DNA from: an uncultured Lachnospiraceae bacterium
GTDB taxonomy: Bacteria; Bacillota; Clostridia; Lachnospirales; Lachnospiraceae
DNA: 64,000 bases
Direction: 5' to 3'
NCBI GenBank assembly: GCA_948794795.1
Contig: CAQGLR010000005.1
Location: 62,001 to 126,000, forward strand
In this document: one piece after another, positions 25,787-36,500 of the stretch
Layout of the letters: each line of letters begins with the position of its first letter
How positions within the stretch are numbered: the stretch's first letter is position 1
Program-made: the position numbers and the translations under genes
Notes under the pieces: generated by a model
Databases searched by the model: none
Seen by the model: only the letters and a program-made list of their open reading frames with translations
What the model was told of the DNA's origin: nothing

Positions 25787-27936
25787 ATTTTATCTCCTAA
25801 CATAAACTCTATTTTAAATCCATCTAATCCTTCAATCTTTTTAATCTCTCCGCCTGTATTGACAATTGTATTATTCACAATCCACATTCCTATTCCATGA
25901 CCTTTTTTTCTTGATGTTTCATGTACTTCAAGAATACGCAAGGGTTCAAATTTATATTTTTCTGAAAGTCCTTTACCCTTATCCATATACATCATATTGA
26001 TATATTTTCCTTTTTTTTCTGCATATATATGAATTTCCAGTATATTTTCAGCATCATTTTGTTGTATACTATTCAATATCAAATTATCAAATATTACTCT
26101 GAAAATATCTTTAGAACTTCTATATTCTAAACTTTCTTCTATATGCAATTGAATATTAATCCATGAATAATCCTTTTCCCATACAGATTTTATATTTATA
26201 AAAAATTCATATATGTTAACATCCTCTGGTACAAACTGGTCTTTTTCAGACTCTGACAACATTACATCCATAAAATTAATAATTCTTTTATTAACTCTCC
26301 GGTTCTTTTCTAAAAGTGCAGGGATATCTCTATGCATATATTTCGTATTTTCAAAATCATTCACAACATCCCAAAGCTCATATCTTTTTAATGCATTAAT
26401 AATATAATCAACATTTTCGTCAATACTATTCCTGTCATTATACAGTTCATGTGCAATAGATGTTGCTTTTAATCCAGAAGTAGCAAGGATATTAAGTAAA
26501 CGGATATCATATTTATATCTTTTTTCTGTTTCATCAATTTGATTTTTACTTGTTTTATTATCTTTTTTCATCTGTTCCAGTTCATCCATAAATAACTTCT
26601 TCTCTTCTAATGACAACTCCATCAGTTTTTGTGGATTTTTCATTACACTGTCAATAACTTTAGGTTTTTTTTCTTCCTTTGATTCATTATATTTATTTGC
26701 AATACAACGTATTATATTTTGCCGGTATCGTTCAAAATAATTTATTCCTGTAATAATAATTGCAATAAACACCTTATAGATATCATTTTCCACCAAACCC
26801 TGTCTATTCATTAAATCAGATAAACCTTTGTTTTCTTTTTTATCAATAATAACTTTACCTGACATTTGATTTTCACGGACCCTCCATGAGCCTGAAGGAT
26901 GACTAGCCGCTGCGGGAGACTTTCTAGACCTTTTCCCGAATCCAAGCCAGTCCTTCTTACCTTCATAAGATGATATACTAAATGCATTTCTGTACAAAAT
27001 AACACCAGATTCATACCGTTCATCCAAGATTTTATGTTTATAAAAATACTTTTCCGCATCAAACGTAGAAGGATTTTTTAATGAAAAATATAATTCTGCT
27101 GAAAAATTACCCACATTTTCCAACAACTCTTTCCATTCTTCAGTGGCCGCTTCTTCATATAGCTCATTTTTTATATAATCAAGCTCATTCACAATATTTA
27201 ATTCTGTTTTTTGTTCTTTTATATTAATACCAGGACATAATTCTTTTACATTTTCTTTAAATTCATCTGATTTTATATCACATATTAATTTCTGAAATCC
27301 TGCAAGATACTGTAGTCTTATTATACTAACACAATTAACACCTAATTGTATTTTTCCAAAATACCGCATTACAGTTTTTCTATCCTCTTTATAATCTATT
27401 TGTATCTTCATTTTATCATCATTATAAGTTCTAGACAAAAATTCACGCAAATTGCATACTCTTGGTTCTGTCCAATTATCCCGGAGCTTCCCAATAACTA
27501 TTTTAGTACCTCTCCTTTTCATCTCATAACAAGTTTCCAAAGTATTGGTATTCCAATCTGTCTTCCACAAAATAGCTTCTTGTCCATCCATTTTCGTATA
27601 AACACTGGCTTCTGCACCCAGCCGGGCTATAGCAAATCTGCCAACACCTTTAGAACCTGCCAATACTCTTGAATTTTCTCCATCACCTACAATATATTCT
27701 TTATCACTTATACCAACATGCATCCATGCCTCAAGTATTTTTTGACGGTTCATTCCAATCCCATTATCTTCAATTATAATCTGGGATTTAGAAATTACAA
27801 TAATAACATCTACTGACTGGGCATCATACGCATTTTTTACAAGCTCTAATACTGCAGATTCTTCATTTGTAAAATTCTGCACTCCCAATACTTCTGAAAT
27901 TGTACTATCTTCAATGATATATTTTAACTTTTCCAC
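25783..27936 (-). CDS. double GHKL ATPase: MutL/Hsp90-like plus histidine-kinase-like
   Basis: The 717-aa protein starts at GTG with GGAGG seven bases before it. The N-terminal GHKL module has ELVKNAYDAQ (31-40), IIEDNGIGM (54-62) and GSKGVGRFAIA (94-104), followed by an S5-like region near 310-345 (VILYRNAFSISSYEGKKDW). A coiled linker (about 420-475) leads to a HisKA-like helix with H496 (ATSIAHELYND) and a second ATPase domain with N622, D652 (MDKGKGLSE) and GHGIGMWI (678-685). There is no membrane span or sensor domain. It heads an operon with a receiver-like protein and an HNH nuclease. This looks like a cytoplasmic sensor kinase of a defence-type system. Confidence 0.82.
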   Translation of the reverse strand: MEKLKYIIEDSTISEVLGVQNFTNEESAVLELVKNAYDAQSVDVIIVISKSQIIIEDNGIGMNRQKILEAWMHVGISDKEYIVGDGENSRVLAGSKGVGRFAIARLGAEASVYTKMDGQEAILWKTDWNTNTLETCYEMKRRGTKIVIGKLRDNWTEPRVCNLREFLSRTYNDDKMKIQIDYKEDRKTVMRYFGKIQLGVNCVSIIRLQYLAGFQKLICDIKSDEFKENVKELCPGINIKEQKTELNIVNELDYIKNELYEEAATEEWKELLENVGNFSAELYFSLKNPSTFDAEKYFYKHKILDERYESGVILYRNAFSISSYEGKKDWLGFGKRSRKSPAAASHPSGSWRVRENQMSGKVIIDKKENKGLSDLMNRQGLVENDIYKVFIAIIITGINYFERYRQNIIRCIANKYNESKEEKKPKVIDSVMKNPQKLMELSLEEKKLFMDELEQMKKDNKTSKNQIDETEKRYKYDIRLLNILATSGLKATSIAHELYNDRNSIDENVDYIINALKRYELWDVVNDFENTKYMHRDIPALLEKNRRVNKRIINFMDVMLSESEKDQFVPEDVNIYEFFINIKSVWEKDYSWINIQLHIEESLEYRSSKDIFRVIFDNLILNSIQQNDAENILEIHIYAEKKGKYINMMYMDKGKGLSEKYKFEPLRILEVHETSRKKGHGIGMWIVNNTIVNTGGEIKKIEGLDGFKIEFMLGDKI

Positions 27937-27996
27937 AAGCTGTCCTCCAGACCAATGTTAAAATTACAACAACTTCCTGCATTAATAAAAAACACA

Positions 27997-28051
27997 CTAT
28001 AAACATGATATTCTTCTAAAACATTATAGTATGCACAGGTAATATTTGCAA
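27997..28051 (-). promoter_or_regulatory. promoter and inverted repeat of the ATPase-receiver-HNH operon
   Basis: On the minus strand TTGCAA (28051-28046), 17 bp, TATAAT (28028-28023). The arms ACTATAA and TTATAGT (28030-28024 and 28003-27997) form an inverted repeat that includes the -10 box and the start region, a likely operator. The rest of the 27937-28242 gap is AT-rich; a 9-bp stem at 28196-28219 lacks a T run. Confidence 0.65.
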
Positions 28052-28242
28052 GAAACCTTATAAAATCATTATTTCCCCAGACAGAAAAAATTCTTCGGTA
28101 TTATATAATAATTAACAAAAGGACAATTTCCAAAAATGAAAATCTCCTTTTTCCATATACAATATTACAATTTTTAATTACCAGACCAGCTTTTTATATC
28201 TGCACAATAATGCAGATATTATTAAGAACAGCACTCTTCTGC

Positions 28243-28789
28243 TTATGCTTTCATATCAACAGGTTTATGGTATGCATCTTTTATAACATGGACAGGCAGT
28301 GCTTGCATACGCATTTTTTCAAGCAACTGTCTTTCCTGTTTTTTTGTTCCTTTATCTTTTCACTGGTACGTTCCTGTTCTTTCTTCTCTTTTAACTTTTC
28401 TTCCCGTTTTTCTGCCAGCTCTTTCCATCCTTTTATACTGCTGCCAGATGTTACTGTTGTAGATGCCATCATTGTTATATTTCCTGTATTGTCTATATTC
28501 CAGCTTTCTGAATAATCCGCCAGCTTTGCACCAATAGCCATTGCATTTGATTGTGCACTTCTAAGACCACTTTGGTATCCTTCTTTAAAAAAAGATAAAC
28601 TTTCCTCAAGTTCTTTGGATTTTTTGCACATTCTTTTAGATAAGTACCAGAAATTGCCACATTTCCATTTTTTACACAGTCATAGTTCTTCTGTAAGTAA
28701 GAATAATAATCTGATACATTATCATTTACTGTTTTATTTACTGCCTGTTCCGTATAAGAAGTATTTTCTGTTCCTCTTTCCTTTACCAT
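28243..28789 (-). pseudogene. frameshifted gene of an unknown Lachnospiraceae family
   Basis: Two overlapping frames read as one protein if two single-base shifts are allowed. The first part ends NVAISGTYLKECAKNPK, where one A appears lost near 28620; the second continues ELEESLSFFKEGYQSGLRSA and ends in a lysine/glutamate-rich tail. A second shift in an A7 tract near 28340 gives the natural ending QERQLLEKMRMQ, with stop at 28243. The full N-terminus is missing; it is joined to kinase-like sequence upstream. I associate it loosely with DUF6033-like proteins. Not expected to make a normal product. Confidence 0.65.
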
Positions 28790-28809
28790 CTCATCTTTCT
28801 GTAGAAATA

Positions 28810-29134
28810 CAGTAGTAATATATTTTATAGTTTCCTTTCCTGCTACAAAGCTAAAAACTACAAAAATCTGTTTAGTTATATCTTTTTCAAAAAAACAAAA
28901 CTAGAGAAATAGCATAAGACAAAGATTTAAAATTATTTTTAAAACTTCACTTACCGGAAATCTGCGGTCTAATATTTCAAATATCATAATCTGCATAAGA
29001 AAACAAACTATACTCCATATTAGTACAGTTATCCCTTTTTCATATTCTTCTTTTAAAAAATTCCTTGTGTAAATAACACCAGACATACTGTTAACCAGAT
29101 AAATAAAAACTGGAAACAGCAGCATTTCAGACAT
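28810..29134 (-). pseudogene. N-terminal remnant of an AgrC-like GHKL kinase
   Basis: The first 77 codons (MSEMLLFPVFIYLVNSMSG) form two membrane spans and overlap the regulator gene by 8 bp, as in AgrC/AgrA-like pairs. After a stop, another frame continues FCFFEKDITKQIFVVFSFVAGKETIKYI, typical of the membrane part of these kinases. The phosphoacceptor and ATPase domains are gone, replaced by the unknown-family pseudogene. Confidence 0.6.
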
Positions 29135-29850
29135 TTACAATACCTCCATTTTTCACATACCTCATATAAGTTTTAATAAAACCGAAATATTTCTTCCTTG
29201 CAAGCAACATGTTGTCCCCATTTGTAACCTGTATATTATCTGCACTATAAGCAGATATTTTCTCCATATTTACAATATAACATCTATGACAACGGTAAAA
29301 GGTGCTGCCTAATACTTTTTCCAGTTCCTTCATTTTTCCATAAACCTCTAGTATTTCATCCGTTGTATGGAAAATAACTTTTTTATTGCCACTTTCTATA
29401 ATAATAAATATTTTTCAGTAATAGTTTCCTATGTATACCAGAGTTTTTCACTATAATATATTTTTTTGTCTGCTCCTGAAAAACATAAACTTCTTTACAT
29501 GTCCTGCCAAAAACTTCTGAAAACTTTTCCACATCAACCGGCTTTACTAAATAATGAAATGCATTTACATCAAATGTCTCTTCCATATATTCCCGGTATC
29601 CTGTTACAAAAATAATAATACTTCTATGCTTGCTATTTTCTTCTTGTTCTCTTATATACTTTGCAATATCCATTCCAGATATTTTTTTCATTTCAACATC
29701 AAGAAAACAAATATTAAAATCTTCTCTGGCATTTATCATTTCTTCCCCTGATTTATACTCTGTTATATCCACTTCTGGCACTTGCTTTTTTATCAACTTT
29801 AAAAGTTCTTTCCGTATTGCCTGGTCGTCCTCACAAACTGCAATCCTCAT
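29127..29850 (-). pseudogene. frameshifted LytTR response regulator (AgrA-like)
   Basis: The receiver half starts MRIAVCEDDQAIRKELL (ATG 29850, AAAGGAAG upstream), has the phosphoacceptor in NICFLDVEMKKISGMD and K in YLVKPV. Its frame stops after KNIYYYRKWQ. The LytTR DNA-binding half (GSTFYRCHRCYIVNMEKIS ... LLARKKYFGFIKTYMRY) is in another frame. Adding or removing one base in the TATTATTAT stretch near 29385 restores the join (YYIESGNKK). Either decay or a sequence error; adjacent genes are also broken. Confidence 0.8.
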
Positions 29851-30003
29851 AATCTCTGGACTTCCTTTCATAACATAAAAAATATATAATAAAAATCCAT
29901 TGTCTTTTATTATATCATTATTTGCAGTCTGTTCATAATTGTAATGGTGTGAATTACTTAATTCCAGATGTGAAATTCTTGTCTGCATGGAATACCAGAT
30001 ATA

Positions 30004-30836
30004 TCACCAGCTACTTGATATTTTCTGTGCAATAAGAGTATCCATACAATGCTTATGAGGTATGCCACCACTATTACAATCAAATATTTCTTCTTTACAA
30101 GTATGGAACAGCCAGTCATTATAATATCCAAATAACTCTCCTGAATACCATGGATGTCTTTTTTCTTCATCCCTTGTACTATCTGGAGCACGTGAAATAA
30201 AAGGTTTTTTTACAAATACATTCAAGGCATTTATACCATTATCTGCTGTATGCGTTTTAAGACTGTCACACAATTCTTTTCTTTCTGTCTGTGAAATAAA
30301 GTGAAGAACTCCACTACTGAATATAATATCATACTCTGTATCAGGACGGTAGTCAAAAAGGTCTGCCTTAAAAAACCTGACATCAACTTTATTGTACTCT
30401 GCAAGCCTTTTCGCTTTTTCTATACCTTGTACAGATATATCAAATGCAGTAACATCATAACCACATTTTGCAAAAAAACAGAATCCTTCCCTTCGCCACA
30501 GCCAATATCTAACACACGCAAAGGTCTGGACGGCGGAAGGATTTTCATAATATCATAACAAATACGGTTAGGCGTAAGCCCCCAATAATAGCCGTCTTTA
30601 TTATACCTGTTATCATAATCTGTTACTACACTTCCATAACCAAGCAATGCATCAACTGTTGTATCAAGTATATTTGCAAGTTTTGGAAGCATTTCTATAT
30701 CAGGATATGCTGTGCCATTTTCCCATTTTGAAACTGCCTGGAATGATATATTTAGAAATTTAGCAAGCTGGTTCTGTGTTAATCCCAGTTTCTTACGTCT
30801 CTTACATATTATATCTCCTGTTTTCATATTGTCCAT
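30004..30836 (-). pseudogene. frameshifted HTH regulator fused to a SAM methyltransferase
   Basis: The N-terminus is a Cro/CI-type helix-turn-helix (KRRKKLGLTQNQLAKFLN, FQAVSKWENGTAYPD). It is fused to a class I methyltransferase (RVLDIGCGEGKDSVFF, then YDVTAFDISVQGIEKA in the next frame). The frame breaks in a T7 run near 30478; with eight T residues the protein would continue to KISSSW at 30004, about 277 residues. The break in a homopolymer could be decay, phase variation or a sequencing error. HTH-methyltransferase fusions of this type are common in Clostridia; targets are unknown. Confidence 0.75.
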
Positions 30837-30899
30837 CTTTACTATTCCTCTCCTTTACTGGTAAATTAAATACTGTGCTGTATTTTCTTTATCTTAGTA

Positions 30900-30913
30900 T
30901 AATCATATGATTA
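30900..30913. promoter_or_regulatory. 14-bp palindrome upstream of the HTH-methyltransferase gene
   Basis: TAATCATATGATTA is a perfect palindrome about 65 bp before the start codon, next to TACT and TTATTG promoter-like sequences. It could be an autoregulatory operator of the HTH protein. The remaining bases to 31294 are AT-rich and I see no gene or clear signal in them. Confidence 0.4.
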
Positions 30914-31294
30914 CTGCAATAACGCAATAAGGGAATATAATACAATAATTCACCTGGCAGTTGAATAAGTACAAGTTAATATACACAAAGTTTTATAAAA
31001 TAAAACTCCTTTTACATAAATGCTGTATATTTTATTCATTCATAAAACAAAAACAGTCCAAAGCAATGACATTTTTATTACTGTACATGCCATTAGCCTG
31101 GATTGTTTTGTTATAGGGCTGCTTTATTTTGGATAGATTGCATAAAATTTTTGTTTATTATCTACTTAAAACAACAACCCATATTTTATATAAATATAAT
31201 ATATTCTGTTGTATTACATACCACTTTAAAAACCAAGCAGCTGTTATGTATAATATATAACATATAAGTTATACACATAATTTTATCAAATACA

Positions 31295-32806
31295 TTATTT
31301 TGGATAACAATAACATACAGAGTAAACATTAATCCAATTATCTTTTGCACCTACATGGATTTGGTCCAGCATACCATTAAAATTATCTGTGCCAAAAGCG
31401 GATACACAGTTATCATATGAGAATTTTGCATAATAATGGCCATTAGCAGAACCACTCTCACTAATTGTTACTTTTGCCCATTTTTTTGAATCAAAATTCT
31501 GAAGAATAAATTCTACCCCGCCTTGTGTACCATCATACTCTACATAGAAGTAACCACCTCTTGTAATATCACTGCCTTTAAAAGTACCACCATTTTTCTC
31601 TGTCATTACAGAAACAGCCTGGCCCCAGTCAGAAGCAGAGCTGCCTGTTTCACTCCAGTATAAAGAGTTATAAGGATCACCTGTTTCTCCGCCATTGCCA
31701 CCATATGCATCAACAAGTGCTTTTGCGATTTCAGGAAAACGGAATGTACAAGTATAACGGTCCAAAAGACCATAGTTCTCTTGTCCATAATCAAATTTGT
31801 GGTTATCCCATAAAATAGAAGGAATACCAGAGTTGCTTGCAAGAGTACCATATGCAGAAGTATATTGTACGCGGTCATATGTATTATTCATATTGGTAGC
31901 ACCAAATTCACCGATTACAACTGGAATGTCTTTACTATGGAAATATGTATAATATCTTCCAAAAATAGATTTCAGTTCTTCATGCAGATTGTTGTTCCAT
32001 TGTGTCGTATTTCCTTCATAAGCAAAACCAAAAGGCACATATGCATGAATAGAAACTGCAATTCTGTCATCACTACTAAGATTCCTCCAGCCAGCAAGCT
32101 TAGGCTCGTCAGATGATGCACAGTATGTAGGAAGCATAATAAGCCTGAGACTATTATTGCCTCCTGTTGCCCTTATTGCAGCACGTGCAGCCTCATTGTA
32201 CTGGTTTACACAATCATATAATCCGCTGTTTCCGCCCCAGTCTTCACCTGCACGTGGCTCATTATTTACTTCAAATACAAGCTTATCGCCATAATCTTTA
32301 AAATAATTTGCAATCTGTGTCCATATAGTCCTTAGTTCATTTTTCACCTGTTCCTGCTGCCAGTATTCTGTACTGGTCTTTGTCTGAAGGTCATTGTGAT
32401 GTACATTAAGTATTACATACATATCATTATTAATACCATAATTAACAACTTCTTTTACACGTTCTAAATAATTTGTATCAATAGTGTAGTTTGAATCAAT
32501 ATAATGGTCATCCCAGCGTACTGGTACACGGAGTGTTGAAAAACCCATATCATGGACTGCATCAATCATACATTTGGTAACTTTAGGGTTTCCCCAGCCT
32601 GTTTCATCATTTTCAGATTCCAGGGAATTCCCTAAATTCCATCCTGCTTTCATATCTTTTGTAATAGTCCATGCATCACGCATCTGCGTTTCAGCCTGTG
32701 CCTGTGTTTTTGTAAAAACAGGGCTGGTTATTGTAAGACAAAATGTCATAGCAGTAACAATTACCCGTTTTAACCTTTTTTTTACATAAGATTCTTTCCT
32801 CATCAT
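31295..32806 (-). CDS. secreted GH5 endoglucanase with C-terminal binding-like domain
   Basis: The 503-aa protein has a signal peptide (basic KKRLKRVIV, hydrophobic core, likely cleavage after AQA near 38). The GH5 (beta/alpha)8 domain covers about 43-370: acid/base E183 in VFEVNNEPRAG, nucleophile E300 in VVIGEFGATN, and histidines in ILNVHHND. A linker (GGNGGETGDPY) leads to a 120-residue beta-rich domain with many aromatics, probably carbohydrate binding. No dockerin or LPXTG sorting signal is visible. It should cut beta-1,4-glucans outside the cell. It stands alone with AAAGGAG before the start. Confidence 0.9.
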   Translation of the reverse strand: MMRKESYVKKRLKRVIVTAMTFCLTITSPVFTKTQAQAETQMRDAWTITKDMKAGWNLGNSLESENDETGWGNPKVTKCMIDAVHDMGFSTLRVPVRWDDHYIDSNYTIDTNYLERVKEVVNYGINNDMYVILNVHHNDLQTKTSTEYWQQEQVKNELRTIWTQIANYFKDYGDKLVFEVNNEPRAGEDWGGNSGLYDCVNQYNEAARAAIRATGGNNSLRLIMLPTYCASSDEPKLAGWRNLSSDDRIAVSIHAYVPFGFAYEGNTTQWNNNLHEELKSIFGRYYTYFHSKDIPVVIGEFGATNMNNTYDRVQYTSAYGTLASNSGIPSILWDNHKFDYGQENYGLLDRYTCTFRFPEIAKALVDAYGGNGGETGDPYNSLYWSETGSSASDWGQAVSVMTEKNGGTFKGSDITRGGYFYVEYDGTQGGVEFILQNFDSKKWAKVTISESGSANGHYYAKFSYDNCVSAFGTDNFNGMLDQIHVGAKDNWINVYSVCYCYPK

Positions 32807-33149
32807 TCATTTTCTCCTTTCTTTTTGGCAGCTCATAATACTTATTATTGAGCCTGTTGCATAAAACCCTTTACTTAATCTGCAATTAAAAATTAATTAA
32901 AAAATACTATATCCTCCTTTCTTTCCTTAAAATAAATACTTAAAAAACAAAAAACTACACTGATAGCAAGCATATTTACTATCTACATAAAGTATAACAT
33001 ATAATTGTTAATTAATAAAGTAAAATTTGCATATTTATTAAACAACTAATTTTATTTAATTTTATGTTTATTTAAGTAAAATATTAATAATTTTTCATTA
33101 ATATTACTTTATAAAATTTTTTATTCTATATTACTTACTTTGTTAATCT

Positions 33150-33399
33150 ATTAGAATATACTGAATTTATCATTGCCACGATATCTCCTGATGGTGCAAA
33201 AGAAGTATAATAAAAATTTAACCCCATTACCAGGTGGAAGCATAAAATATATAGTCTTCATATACAAAATGGTACTCTGTGTGAATATGGATATATAAAA
33301 CGTTTTTCAGATACTTTTCATTATGAGATTACAGAACAAAAATATAGTGGACATTGTTTTTTTACAACCCTGGAACTGGAATTTAAAAAAACTGGTTAA
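33150..33399 (+). pseudogene. plus-strand coding remnants
   Basis: In the 750-bp gap between the endoglucanase and hsdR, two short frames read like real protein: LLEYTEFIIATISPDGAKEV, then after stops and a frame change LHIQNGTLCEYGYIKRFSD, continuing to ELEFKKTG with stop at 33399. I recognise no family. No start codon or ribosome site remains. The rest of the gap (32807-33149 and 33400-33558) is very AT-rich and shows nothing else apart from the endoglucanase upstream region. Confidence 0.4.
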
Positions 33400-33558
33400 A
33401 AAAAAGACTTTAATTAATATTGATAAAATTATTAATTGGACAGAAATATTTTGAAATGGAAAGCACATTACTCTCCATTTCAAAAATCCCTCTCCCCGTA
33501 AATTCTGTTACTAATCTGCTTATACCCCGCATACAGGCATAGAAAATCCAGCTAATAT

Positions 33559-36500
33559 CTATGCAATAATATTTATTGCATTATCCTTAATTCCATTAAT
33601 CGCCTGCATAATTAAATTCCTTGTTTTTGCATCAAACATTTTTATAAATGGTACTGGCTTATCAAATGGCGGTTTTTGCAAATCCAGGACATTTTCCATA
33701 TACCCATATTTCTCAATATGGTTTATTATTTTGTAAATAAACTGTATTTGTTTCTGGTTCAGTGAAGAATCATTAATAAATCTAGAAAATGCATCCATAG
33801 CAGCTTCATGGTCAAGTTTTGCAATCTGGCGTATTAACAAACCAAAAGGAGTATCTCCAAACTCATGCTGGTAATCTTCCTTACTTCCAAGTTCCTCTGT
33901 TAATATGCGTTCTAATTCCCTGTAATCACTTTCTGACAGCTGGTTATTATGAGTTAGTTTATAAATTGCCATGGAATTTTTATGTTCTTCCACATAACGG
34001 TTCACTTTCTTGCGGTAATTTTCAAAATCATAAGCAGTGTCTAACTGGATATTTTCCTGTTCCTCTATAACAGGGTCAGAAAGATGTGTAATAACTGGCT
34101 TTTTTCCATCTGTATCTTTGTCAAGGAATTTCATAAGCCCACGTAACTCTTTTCTAATTTCCTCAAACATTAGAATATCACCAGAATCCCAGAACACATC
34201 TGTATTAATTTCTTTTATTATTTTAATTTTCTCTTTAACCTGTGGAATATTAGCTTTATTTTCTAATTCTGAGGCAAGATTACATAACTGTATTCTTGCA
34301 CGTTTAAAACCTGGCATTGCCTTAATATATGCTAAAATCATTCCATAGATAAAATTATCAAATCTCTTTGCTGCTTCATCCGTATCTTCCATAGTAACAA
34401 GAGGTGCTATTTCTTTAACAAGTTCCCTTTGGCCATCTTCACTTAAATACTGGAAATTATCCTTATTTTTATATTTTTCAACATACTGTCTTTTTAACCT
34501 GACTGATGCCAGCCTGTTATTTAAGGCTGTAACCTGGCTATGGCATGTTTCTGCCATTTCCATTCTCCATTCCTGGTACTTATCCTCTGCAAAAGTACTT
34601 TCCTGCAAAGCTGCTATTAATTGTATCCTTTTTCCATATATATTTTCCTGCAGTGTTTTTACCTCTGTGCCTTCATAGCCATTTGGCTTTGTACCAAAGA
34701 ATTCAAAATTATTACAATAGTCAAATATTAAAAACCTTCTTTTACCAATATACTCCCCATCTACCATGTCAATACAGTTTAAATCTTTAGCAAGCCTTGT
34801 ACCACGGCCAATCATCTGCCAGAATTTTGTTTTTGAACGTACCTTTTTAAAGAAAACAAGATTAACACATTCTGGTACATCAATCCCTGTATCCATCATA
34901 TCCACAGATACTACAATATGTGGCTCTCCCTCTGGTTTCTTGAAATCATCAATAATTGTTTGTGCATAAGAATCATCACATATAACTCTTTGCATAAATA
35001 TCCCTTTATAACCAGGATATAATTTATTAAACCTTTCCAGAATAAATTCTGCATGTCTTTTATTCTGGGCAAATATAATTGTCTTGCCAAGCCTGTCCCC
35101 GCCTGCGGTCTTAATCCCCCTCTCCATTAAGTCCTGTATAACTTTATCAACTGTCAATTCATTAAATACAAATTTATTTAATGCTTCTGATGGTATAAAT
35201 TCTGGCAGGCTGTCATCTTCTGTAAAATCTTCTTCATATCTTTCTTTATCTATATCTGATAATTTTTCATAAGTAATCCCGTTATTTAAAAATTCTGTCT
35301 TTACTATATAAGTATAGTATGGCACAAGCACATGGTCTGTATATACTGCTGTTTCATAATCATAAGCATATGTAGGCACACCATTTTCCATTTCAAAAAA
35401 ATCATACGTATTTCTGCTTACATCCATTTTAGGGGTTGCTGTAAGCCCAACTAATACTGCATCAAAATAATCAAAAATTATTTTGTACTTTTTAAATATA
35501 CTGCGGTGGCTTTCATCAATAATAATTATATCAAAATGCGCTGGTGTAAATAATTCTTTTGCTTTATTATTTTCCACAGATTCAATAATATTTAATATTG
35601 TTGGATATGTAGAAAATACAATTCTTGCATTTATATCATCCTTATTTGAACACAGATTACAAAGTGACATATCTGGAAGATAATTTTTAAAATCATCTTT
35701 TGCCTGTTTTACAAGTGCTGTCCTGTCTGCAAGAAACAAAACATTAGTTACATATCCTGCACGGCTTAATACATCTGTAAGGCTTGCTGCTGTCCTTGTC
35801 TTGCCTGTACCAGTAGCCATAACAAGAAGGTTTTTCCTGTGTCCCTGTTCTATATTTTCACAAACTGCCCTTATTGCTTCTTTCTGGTAATACCGGTCTG
35901 TAATTTTATCATTAATTTTCACAGATAATAAATCTTTTTTAACTAACCTTCTGTTCATAAGTTTCTGCAGGCTTCCCTTGCTAAATATACGGCTTACCCT
36001 GCGCTGCGGGCCTGACTGGTCATCCCAGAAATAAGTTTCAAACCCATTACTGGTAAATATCATAGGCCTGCGCTTAAATTTCTGTTCCAGGCAGTCTGCA
36101 TATAACATAGCCTGCCTTCTGCCAGTATTAGGGTCTTTACTTGTCCTTTTAGCTTCTACTAATGCAAGCGGCAGTCCATCTTTGCCAAAAAGCACATAAT
36201 CTATATATCCTTTCTGTCCTGGCATACCTGCCATGCCATTAACAGGATATTCTTCCCATACATCAGAATCCTCTCCTGTAAATTTCCAGCCAAATTCTTT
36301 TAAATCAACATCTATATATTGTTTCCTTGTCTGCCATTCTGTAATATCCTCTGCTGTAAAGTTCCTGCTTTCCTGGTGGTTTCCTTTCTGTGCAGTAAGT
36401 TCTTCTGACATCTTTTCCACTTGTTTACGCAGTCTTTCAATTTCAGCATCCTTTTCTCCAAGCAGGTTTTCCTGTTCTTTTATTTTCCTGGTATCAATAA

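Noticed and set aside
28196..28219. 9-bp hairpin as a terminator
   Set aside because: The stem is perfect but is followed by A residues on the minus strand and no T run on the plus strand.
29958..30191. Minus-strand 77-codon frame with a hydrophobic segment
   Set aside because: It overlaps the methyltransferase half of the HTH fusion in another frame; the methyltransferase reading is coherent.
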